NCBI GenBank assembly: GCA_900752065.1
Contig: CAADTT010000048.1
Location: forward strand, 1 to 19,040
Direction: 5' to 3'
DNA: 19,040 nt
Source: Lachnospiraceae bacterium
Lineage (GTDB): Bacteria; Bacillota; Clostridia; Lachnospirales; Lachnospiraceae
A program made the translations under genes and the position numbers. Below the pieces are notes generated by a model, which made no database searches, was not told the origin of the DNA, and was given only the letters and a program-made list of their open reading frames with translations. Of the stretch, positions 13,315-19,040 are shown in pieces (positions within the stretch are counted from its first letter, which is position 1; the number at the start of each line of letters is the position of its first letter).

Positions 13315-13830
13315 TTAAATATCCACCTCAAATAAAACAGTCTGATTATGCTGATCCAACGCCATCTGCATTTCCAGGATTTCTTCTGATACCCGTACAT
13401 ACTCTCGCTTTACCAGTTCCAAATCATAGTTAATATACCTGTACTCAGGAACTGCATTTCTTGAAGAATATGAGCGCTGGGCTTCTCTTGTCTTTGGAAG
13501 CTGCTTCCGCATGAAATCCAACATGTTCTTTCTTTTATTAAGCTGCGCCATCTTCACCAAAATCATATCCACACTCATTTCCTTCTGACCAACCATAATC
13601 CTGGCAGCAGCATTATTGACATTGACCGCATGTTTGATTACGCAGATTTTTTCATCTATTTCGGCTATTGTTGCCGCTACCTCCGAATAATCGTATTCAG
13701 GGATCACCGGCTCTTCATTTACCGCTGCCGTGTACATACAGGACGCAGACTCCTTATTCGTCCAGTACTCCTTATCTTCCTCCAGGCTTCTAAGCATCTT
13801 GTTTGCATACGCTGAGGTCATCTTCCGCAT
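13315..13830 (-). CDS. DIP1984-like (septicolysin-like) protein of unknown function
   Basis: The 171-aa, charged, mostly helical protein resembles the DIP1984/septicolysin-like group. The shared features are a central IDEKICVIKHAVNVNNAA segment (about residues 73-90), a MILVKMAQLNKRKNMLDFMR helix, the YRYINYDLELVKREYVRVSE segment and the C-terminal ALDQHNQTVLFEVDI. Relatives end with the same NxTVxFEVDI pattern. The middle and C-terminal helices could form a coiled coil. There is no signal peptide or membrane span. Function is not established; the 'septicolysin' label is historical. GGAGGG lies 7 nt before ATG 13830. It sits 91 nt downstream of the XRE gene in the same direction and may be read together with it. 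Confidence 0.6.
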   Translation of the reverse strand: MRKMTSAYANKMLRSLEEDKEYWTNKESASCMYTAAVNEEPVIPEYDYSEVAATIAEIDEKICVIKHAVNVNNAAARIMVGQKEMSVDMILVKMAQLNKRKNMLDFMRKQLPKTREAQRSYSSRNAVPEYRYINYDLELVKREYVRVSEEILEMQMALDQHNQTVLFEVDI

Positions 13831-13921
13831 TTTCTTTCCCTCCTTTAAATCAGGCTTCCTCTTGTTGTATTCATTTTAATATATAAGTCCGAACCTGTCA
13901 TTGAACCGGCGGTTTAATTCC

Positions 13922-14275
13922 TCATTTTTCATATGCCTGGCAGTCAAATAGCCATATAAACACACCGAAAGCATACTGAGGCAGTCGCCACGTATCCATG
14001 CAAGCATGAATACTTGGCTCGTTGCTCGCGGGAATAAAAATATCCCCGTCAATGACGAGGATATCTTCTATGCTGGTATGAAGCAGTCTGCTGAGGATTA
14101 TGAAATTGTCCAGGCTTGGCAGGGACTTCCCGGACATCCATTTATAAACAGCCTGAGGATTTTCAAATCCCATTACGCTCTGGACATCCTTTACTGTATA
14201 CCCCCTCTCACACAGCAGCTTCTTGATTCGTCTTCCAGTTTCTTTCTGTTGAATTGATAAATACATTGGTTCCAT
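13922..14275 (-). CDS. XRE-type helix-turn-helix protein with a repeat-derived C-terminus
   Basis: Residues 1-75 of this 117-aa protein form a Cro/C1-type DNA-binding domain: GRRIKKLLCERGYTVKDVQS (14-33), VMGFENPQAVYKWMSGKSLP and SLDNFIILSRLLHTSIEDIL. From about residue 79 the sequence (FIPASNEPSIHACMDTWRLP then QYAFGVFIWLF and DCQAYEK) has no HTH features, is aromatic, and is encoded antisense to a short repeat that also occurs at 3879-3930. The tail therefore seems to come from a repeat that ran into the gene and supplied a new stop. GGAGG lies 6 nt before ATG 14275. It could regulate itself or its neighbours; targets are unknown. Confidence 0.8.
   Translation of the reverse strand: MEPMYLSIQQKETGRRIKKLLCERGYTVKDVQSVMGFENPQAVYKWMSGKSLPSLDNFIILSRLLHTSIEDILVIDGDIFIPASNEPSIHACMDTWRLPQYAFGVFIWLFDCQAYEK
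13980..14038 (+). repeat. Short palindromic repeat, copy B, inside the XRE gene
   Basis: GGCAGTCGCCA (13980-13990), a TAT-x-CATGCA core and GTTGCTCGCGGGAATAAA (14021-14038) match copy A at 3888-3930 in the same order and orientation, with a longer middle that adds a CATGC-AA-GCATG hairpin (13997-14008). It lies antisense to the last 45 codons of the XRE gene. The similar region may extend left to about 13930, but with one partial partner this cannot be judged. Confidence 0.5.
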
Positions 14276-14434
14276 ATTGTACCTCCTTATTCATCCCGAA
14301 ACACAAATCTATTTTATCACTACTGTACCGAAAAATCCAGTCTGCATTCGGCTTTCCGGCAGCAGTCAGTACTATTTTGAACTGTGATAATTCCATCTGC
14401 AACCATTCTACAGAAACCGCAGCACGTTTGATAA

Positions 14435-15355
14435 TCAGCTTCTTTCAACTGCGTCCCCAAGCCAGCGCATATCCTCAGGAAGCCCGGCATGAACCGACAG
14501 CTTCTCTCCGGTAAAGGGCTGGAAAAAAGTCAGTGTTTCCGCATGAAGCGCCGCGCGGGAAATTTTCATACCCGCATCTTCTTTTTCTCCATACAGCCTG
14601 TCCCCTGCCAGCGGATGACCCTCTTCTGCCATATGCACCCGGATCTGATGGGTACGTCCTGTCTCCAGCCACAGACGCAGAAGCGCCGCATTTTCAAAAT
14701 ACCTTTCCACCCGGTAATGCGTCACCGCAGGCTTTCCTTCCGGATGCACGCACATTTTCATCAGGGAGCCCTCCAGCGGAGCGATGGGCTTTTCTATGGT
14801 ATGCCAGCCCTCCGATGCCCGTCCGCTCTCCCAGTGGCACAGCGCCAGGTACTGCTTTTGCAGTTTCCCCTCCTCCCTCTGTGCAGAAAGCCTTGCCGCA
14901 GCGATCCTGTTTTTCGCAAACAGCACGATGCCGCTGGTTTCCTTGTCCAGTCTGCCGATGCTCCGCACCGAAACCTCCCCGCCTGCCTGCCTGAAATACG
15001 CTGCCAGACAGTTTGCCAGCGTATCTCCGTAGTGGCCATGGGCAGGATGCACAGGAATCCCTGCGGGCTTATTAACCACGATCACGTCCTCATCCTCATA
15101 CAGAATCTCCGGCATCACCGAAGCTGACACCAGATGAGAGGAAATACTTTCTCCCCCGTCCGCCAGAAGTTCCAGGCGGTCGCCTGTCTCCAAAACCGCC
15201 GTCACCCTGCTGCGCCGCCCGTTCAGACAGATCCCGTTTTCCCGGAACTTCATACTTCTGATCTGCGGCTCCGAAAATCCGCAGCTCTTCAGATAGTCCC
15301 GTATCGTTTTGCCGCTTTCCTTTTCTGATATTGTCTGTATGATTCTTTTTGGCAT
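14435..15355 (-). CDS. RluA-family pseudouridine synthase
   Basis: The 306-aa enzyme would convert specific uridines in rRNA or tRNA to pseudouridine. It has an N-terminal S4 RNA-binding domain (about residues 15-65) and the RluA catalytic domain: ILYEDEDVIVVNKPAGIPVHP (84-104, shown in part), the catalytic Asp at 137 in GRLDKETSGIVLFAK, and the closing LRLWLETGRTHQIRVHMAEE plus GHPLAGDRLYG. All key motifs are intact and the length is normal for RluC/RluD-type proteins. AGAAGG lies 7 nt before ATG 15355. RNA target cannot be assigned from sequence alone. It follows the deaminase-like fragment by 12 nt in the same direction. Confidence 0.93.
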   Translation of the reverse strand: MPKRIIQTISEKESGKTIRDYLKSCGFSEPQIRSMKFRENGICLNGRRSRVTAVLETGDRLELLADGGESISSHLVSASVMPEILYEDEDVIVVNKPAGIPVHPAHGHYGDTLANCLAAYFRQAGGEVSVRSIGRLDKETSGIVLFAKNRIAAARLSAQREEGKLQKQYLALCHWESGRASEGWHTIEKPIAPLEGSLMKMCVHPEGKPAVTHYRVERYFENAALLRLWLETGRTHQIRVHMAEEGHPLAGDRLYGEKEDAGMKISRAALHAETLTFFQPFTGEKLSVHAGLPEDMRWLGDAVERS

Positions 15356-15367
15356 ATTATTACCTTC

Positions 15368-15481
15368 TCATGTCCCCCTGGGTAACCATAGGACAAGTTT
15401 TATCTGTACTGTTGCATTTGGATACGCCTTTTTAAACTGCACCATCACGCCCCGGCAGTATTCGCACATGCGGACAATCAT
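15368..15481 (-). pseudogene. C-terminal fragment resembling nucleic-acid deaminase (DYW/toxin-type)
   Basis: A 37-codon frame between hsdR and the pseudouridine synthase reads MIVRMCEYCRGVMVQFKK, then AYPNATVQIKLVLWLPRGT. The C-x2-C followed by GVxxQFKxxYPN is the pattern of the second zinc-binding half of bacterial deaminases of the polymorphic-toxin/DYW-like group. The first zinc half (HxE) is absent. The frame is open and in phase with hsdR across the hsdR stop, and has no good ribosome site. It is most simply the remnant of a gene whose front was lost when the hsdR region was joined here. The family call rests on a short motif. Confidence 0.4.
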
Positions 15482-15496
15482 TCCAATATCCGCTGT

Positions 15497-16981
15497 TTAT
15501 GACGCTGCAATCTGAACCGCATTTTCCCGCACCCGATTGATCGTCTCCATCAAAGCGGTTCTGGTCTTTGCGTCAAACAGTTTGATAAAACTGACCGGCT
15601 TATCAAATGGAGGCTTTGTAAGCTCCGCAACACTTTCCATATACCCGTTCATCTCAATATGATGGATGATTTTATTTACAAAAACAATCTGCTTTTGATT
15701 CAAAGACTGATCGCTGATAAAGGCAGAAAACGCCTGCATTGCCGCCTCATGATCCAGCCTGGCAACCTTACGAATGAGCAGACCAAAGGGCGTATCGCCA
15801 AACTCACGTTCATAATCCTCTTTGCTTCCCAATTCACTGGTCAGCACCCGCTCCAGCTCCCGATAATCCCCCATCGACAGCGGAATATTATGAGTCAGCT
15901 TATAGATCGCAAGGGTATCTCCGTGCTCGTTGACATAGCGGTTTACCTTGGCGCGATAATCCTCAAAATCATAGGCCGCATCCAGTTGAATGCCTTCCTG
16001 ACTATTGATAACCGGATCAGTAAGCCTGGTGACAATGCGTCTTTGTTCTCCGCCTCCTTCGTCCAAAAAACGAATCAGCTCCCGCAGCTCTTTCCGGACC
16101 TTTTCAAACAGCAAAATGTCATTGGCATCCCAGAAAGCATCCGTATGAATCTCCTGAAGCACTGGCAGCTTTTCCTTGATCTGCGGAATACTGGCCTTGC
16201 GTTCCAGAAGAGAAGCAATATCGCACATCTGCTTTTTGGCGTACTTGAACGCAGGTATCTGTTCTATGTGAGCCAGGATCAGACCATACATAAAATTATC
16301 AAACCGCTTTGCAAATTCGTCCGGGTCCGCAGACCGGACAAGCGGTGCGATCTGTGTCAGCAGCTCGCCTTTGTCTCCCTCGCCAAGCGAGGCAAAGGCA
16401 TCCCGTTTTTTATACTTCTCCACATACTTCATCCGCAATTTCACAGAAATCAGATCAGGGCCAAGATCCGCAACCTGCTTGTGGCAAATATCGGCCATCT
16501 CATCCCGCCATGCCTGATAATCCTCTCCGGAAAAGGCATTTTCCTGCAGAGCCATGACAATTTTAATCTGTTTTCCAAAAATATTTTCTGACAGTGTTTT
16601 TGTCTCTCTGGCTTCATAGCCTTCCTTGTGCTCCCGGAAATATTCAAAGTTGCCGCAGTAGTCAAAAATCAGGAAACGGCGCTTATCCGTATACGCTCCG
16701 TCGATCTGGTCAACACAGGCGAGCCCCCTGCACAGTCTGGTCCCCCGTCCGATCATCTGCCAGAATTTTGCCTTGGAACGTACCTTCTTAAAGAACACAA
16801 GATTGACGCACTCAGGTACGTCGATACCGGTGTCCATCATATCTACAGATACAGCGATTTGCGGCTCTTTTCCCGGCTGCTTAAAGTCATCGATCATCGT
16901 CTGTGCATAAGTGTCGTCGCAGATCACCCGCTGAGCAAATTTGCCGTGATACTGCGGATAGAGCTTGTTGAACCGTTCCAA
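15497..16981 (-). CDS. hsdR: HsdR C-terminal part: helicase lobe 2 and EcoEI_R_C domain
   Basis: This 494-codon frame carries HGKFAQRVICDDTYAQTMID, motif V in MDTGIDVPECVNLVFF and motif VI in FWQMIGRGTRLCRG, then a helical C-terminal domain ending FDKPVSFIKLFDAKTRTALM and a stop at 15497. The apparent first codon at 16981 is a TTG (Leu of ILERFNKLYPQ) inside the conserved domain with no ribosome site. Real coding therefore enters from the other frame at about 17004, and this piece is probably not translated on its own. Confidence 0.8.
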   Translation of the reverse strand: MERFNKLYPQYHGKFAQRVICDDTYAQTMIDDFKQPGKEPQIAVSVDMMDTGIDVPECVNLVFFKKVRSKAKFWQMIGRGTRLCRGLACVDQIDGAYTDKRRFLIFDYCGNFEYFREHKEGYEARETKTLSENIFGKQIKIVMALQENAFSGEDYQAWRDEMADICHKQVADLGPDLISVKLRMKYVEKYKKRDAFASLGEGDKGELLTQIAPLVRSADPDEFAKRFDNFMYGLILAHIEQIPAFKYAKKQMCDIASLLERKASIPQIKEKLPVLQEIHTDAFWDANDILLFEKVRKELRELIRFLDEGGGEQRRIVTRLTDPVINSQEGIQLDAAYDFEDYRAKVNRYVNEHGDTLAIYKLTHNIPLSMGDYRELERVLTSELGSKEDYEREFGDTPFGLLIRKVARLDHEAAMQAFSAFISDQSLNQKQIVFVNKIIHHIEMNGYMESVAELTKPPFDKPVSFIKLFDAKTRTALMETINRVRENAVQIAAS

Positions 16982-18876
16982 AATAAACTCTGCGTGGCGC
17001 TTGTTTGGGCGAAGATAATGGTTTTTCCCAGACAGTCGCCACCCGCCACTTTGATCCCCCGCTCCATCAGATCCTGCAAAACCGTGTCCACGGTCGTTTC
17101 ATTAAACACGAACTTGTTGAGCGCCGCAGATGGAATAAACTCCGGCATCCTGTCATCTTCGATAAAATCATCCTCATACCGCTCCTTGTCCTCATCGGAC
17201 AGGTCATCGTAGGCAATGCCTTCATCGAGAAATTTTGTCTTAACCTCATAGTTATAATACGGCACCAGAACATGATCCTGATACACTGCCGTTTCATAGT
17301 CATAGGCATAAGTCGGAACGCCGTCATCCATTTCAAAAAAATCATATGTATTACGGTCAACATCAGTTTTGGGCGTAGCGGTGAGGCCCACTGTCATAGC
17401 ATCAAAATACTCGAAAATCGCCCGGTACTTCTTGAAAATACTCCGATGACTTTCATCAATAATGATCAGGTCAAAATGCGCCGGAGTAAATAACTGCCGC
17501 CCGTCCTTCGACTTCGTGTCGTCAATAGCGTTAAGAATGGTCGGATAGGTAGAAAACACAATGCGGGCATTTCGGTCGTCCTTGTTGGAGCAGAGATTAC
17601 ACAGAGACATATCCGGCAGATAGTTCTTAAAATCGTCCTTTGCCTGTTTAACCAGCGCAGTGCGGTCGGCCAGAAACAGGATGTTTGTCACCCACTTTCC
17701 CCGGCTGAGCACATCGGTCAGACTGGAAGCAGTTCTCGTTTTTCCAGTACCAGTGGCCATCACCAGCAAATGCTTGCGGAAACCCTGCCCGATCTGCCCG
17801 CAGACTGCCCGGATTGCCTCTTTTTGATAATACCGATCGGTAATCTTATCATCAATGGGAATACTCATCAAATCTAACCGTTCGGACCGGCGGTTCATCA
17901 GTTTTTGCAGATCATCCTTGCTAAAGATGCCGCTGACCTTCCGCTGGGGACTGCTCTGATCGTCCCAGAAATAAGTTTCAAACCCGTTGGTGGTGAACAT
18001 CATAGGGCGGCGGCCAAATTTTCTCTCCAGACAATCCGCATACAAAACCGCCTGCTTTCGTCCAGTGTTGGGATCTTTGCTGGTGCGTTTGGCTTCCACC
18101 ACAGCCAGCGGCAGGCCATCTTTTCCAAACAGGACATAGTCACAGTATCCCTTCTGCCCCACTACACCTGCCATCCCCTCCACAGGATATTCCTCCTGCA
18201 CATCCGCATCCACACCTGTAAACTTCCATCCCATCTGTTTGAGATCCACATCAATGTAAATCTTGCGGGTACGAAATTCGGAGAGGTCTTCCGGCTGGAA
18301 GGTGCGTTCCTGCCGATGTTTCTCTTTTTCAGCAGTATACTGGGCGGCCATCTGCCTGATCTGCTTGCGAAGCGCCTCGATCTCAGCCTCTCTTTCATTC
18401 AGCAGGCTTTCCTGCTCCTTGATTTTTCCAGTGTCTACCACCACTTTCTCAGTAGGAATCAGGCTTTCGTCAAAAGTGCGTTCTTCATAATCAGCACCAT
18501 AACAATAGTCGATCCATTGAATAAACTCAAACAGCCCCCGCAAAGAAGCAAGGCCATCACTGGTCTGTATACTACGTTCCGTATGCACCGCCAGATTTCC
18601 CAGCTTGATAATAAAGGGCAGCTTGCCCCAGGTGCTGTAGTCTACAGCAAAGCGGAAGGATGGCTCATGAATGAGGGATTGCAGGTTATCCTTATAGGGC
18701 ATTTTCATTGTCTCGTCCGCAGAATAGACCCACTTTACTGCCAATTCCAACGCCTTGCGGCAGCCCACTGCACACATGGCAGGAGCGGAGGCATAGATTT
18801 TTTCGGCCTCAACGCAGGCATAAGAAAACAGTTTGTATTCTTTTTGACTTTCTAAAAATCCAAAATTCGTCATCAT
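16924..18876 (-). CDS. hsdR: HsdR N-terminal part: DUF4145, nuclease and helicase lobe 1
   Basis: As read, this frame gives a 650-aa product that ends about 27 residues after the frameshift (out-of-frame tail SATQSLFWNGSTSS...). It keeps the DUF4145 domain, the PD-(D/E)xK nuclease residues and the first RecA-like lobe, with Walker A and DESH intact. It lacks motifs V and VI, so it should not hydrolyse ATP productively or translocate. The start at ATG 18876 (MMTNF) is favoured by AGGAG 5 nt upstream; GTG 18882 lies inside that site. A DUF4145 domain in front of the nuclease is a known variant in this HsdR group. Confidence 0.88.
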   Translation of the reverse strand: MMTNFGFLESQKEYKLFSYACVEAEKIYASAPAMCAVGCRKALELAVKWVYSADETMKMPYKDNLQSLIHEPSFRFAVDYSTWGKLPFIIKLGNLAVHTERSIQTSDGLASLRGLFEFIQWIDYCYGADYEERTFDESLIPTEKVVVDTGKIKEQESLLNEREAEIEALRKQIRQMAAQYTAEKEKHRQERTFQPEDLSEFRTRKIYIDVDLKQMGWKFTGVDADVQEEYPVEGMAGVVGQKGYCDYVLFGKDGLPLAVVEAKRTSKDPNTGRKQAVLYADCLERKFGRRPMMFTTNGFETYFWDDQSSPQRKVSGIFSKDDLQKLMNRRSERLDLMSIPIDDKITDRYYQKEAIRAVCGQIGQGFRKHLLVMATGTGKTRTASSLTDVLSRGKWVTNILFLADRTALVKQAKDDFKNYLPDMSLCNLCSNKDDRNARIVFSTYPTILNAIDDTKSKDGRQLFTPAHFDLIIIDESHRSIFKKYRAIFEYFDAMTVGLTATPKTDVDRNTYDFFEMDDGVPTYAYDYETAVYQDHVLVPYYNYEVKTKFLDEGIAYDDLSDEDKERYEDDFIEDDRMPEFIPSAALNKFVFNETTVDTVLQDLMERGIKVAGGDCLGKTIIFAQTSATQSLFWNGSTSSIRSITANLLSG

Positions 18877-18930
18877 ATGCACTCCTGTCTAAAATGTTTT
18901 CTTATTATGTATAAAAATCTGATGGATTGT

Positions 18931-19023
18931 TCGATGTAATATTTCGATTTGTCGATGTTTTCGACAAAGGTATAATAACTATTCTGTACTTCGATTGGCG
19001 GCTTAATAATCTGAAATTTCGAT
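18931..19023. promoter_or_regulatory. TCGAT-rich region with an inverted repeat upstream of hsdR
   Basis: TCGAT or its partner ATCGA/TCGA occurs at 18931, 18944, 18952, 18961, 18991 and 19019. The pair TGTCGA (18950-18955) and TCGACA (18961-18966) forms a perfect inverted repeat with a 5-nt spacer. On the plus strand TTGTCG (18949-18954) and a perfect TATAAT (18971-18976) are 16 nt apart, a possible promoter reading out of the window to the right, with the inverted repeat inside it. This looks like an operator cluster between hsdR and a divergent gene. Confidence 0.45.
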
Positions 19024-19040
19024 ACAATAGGAACGTTTAA

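Larger units (their letters stand above)
15497..18876 (-). pseudogene. hsdR: Type I restriction enzyme R subunit (HsdR), one frameshift
   Basis: HsdR is the motor and nuclease subunit of type I restriction-modification: it cuts unmodified DNA after ATP-driven translocation, together with HsdM and HsdS. Correcting one base gives about 1126 residues, normal for the EcoEI-like group. Order: DUF4145 (about 10-128), coiled coil (150-190), HSDR_N PD-(D/E)xK nuclease (D246, E261-x-K263), SF2 helicase with motif I ATGTGKT (374-380), motif II DESH (474-477), TATP (499-502), then after the break DTGIDVPE and QMIGRGTR, and an EcoEI_R_C domain. The shift is at 17004-17006, where the coding strand has CAAAC but the frame needs CAAAAC. 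AGGAG lies 5 nt before ATG 18876. hsdM and hsdS are not in the window and would lie to the right. Confidence 0.85.

Noticed and set aside
14208..14402. Leftward 64-codon frame upstream of and overlapping the XRE gene
   Set aside because: It runs over the XRE start and ribosome site in another frame; part looks protein-like, but no ribosome site or family supports it.
15659..16591. Long rightward frame antisense to hsdR
   Set aside because: It is an exact antisense shadow of the conserved HsdR C-terminal domain.
1..19040. CRISPR array, insertion sequence ends or tRNA-linked integration site
   Set aside because: No regularly spaced direct repeats, terminal inverted repeats with a transposase, or tRNA gene were found by reading the window.

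Overview
The window reads as chromosomal DNA of a gut-type Clostridia bacterium, most likely Lachnospiraceae. The reasons are strong AGGAGG-type ribosome sites, consensus sigma-A promoters, a secreted GH20 glycosidase with a BspA-like leucine-rich tail, and housekeeping genes typical of that family. No tRNA, rRNA, CRISPR array or intact insertion sequence was seen.

Layout. 1-390: a nested palindromic element with a T tract, then a leftward TPP riboswitch with its own consensus promoter and a terminator; its target must lie left of the window. 606-1889: proA (+). 1945-3788: a leftward lysR-ketopantoate reductase pair, divergent from a DUF1275 membrane protein (3962-4657, +). 4669-5142: a Nim-like flavin-binding PPOX protein (-). 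5143-5589: a non-coding stretch with hairpins and a strong terminator. 5590-7890: a secreted GH20 hexosaminidase with an LRR tail, split by two apparent frameshifts. 7964-8982: a sugar O-acetyltransferase and an MmcQ/YjbR protein (-). 9028-9858: no intact gene, but a decayed reading frame. 9859-10548: a two-cluster ferredoxin-type protein (-), divergent from a TetR regulator followed by an ABC ATPase and permease (10715-12995, +). 13315-15355: a DIP1984-like protein, an XRE-type regulator with an odd tail, and an RluA-type pseudouridine synthase (-). 15368-18876: a deaminase-like fragment and a type I restriction HsdR subunit broken by one frameshift (-). The right edge holds a TCGAT-rich putative operator region.

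How the genes work together. Three divergent regulator/target arrangements can be read from promoter geometry: lysR-ketopantoate reductase against DUF1275, tetR-ABC exporter against the iron-sulfur protein, and possibly hsdR against an unseen gene to the right. The tetR-ABC genes are tightly packed (ATPase and permease overlap by 4 nt) and look like one drug- or peptide-responsive exporter operon.

The less ordinary signals are: a diverged short repeat found once in the DUF1275 leader and once inside the XRE gene, where it supplies the protein's C-terminus; the large palindrome beside the TPP riboswitch; a possible structured RNA before the GH20 gene; an inverted repeat between ferredoxin and tetR; and several broken genes (GH20, hsdR, the 9.1-9.6 kb remnant, the deaminase fragment). 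I did not find a clearly new complete system. The best leads are the repeat-derived protein tail, the deaminase/hsdR junction and the TCGAT operator cluster.
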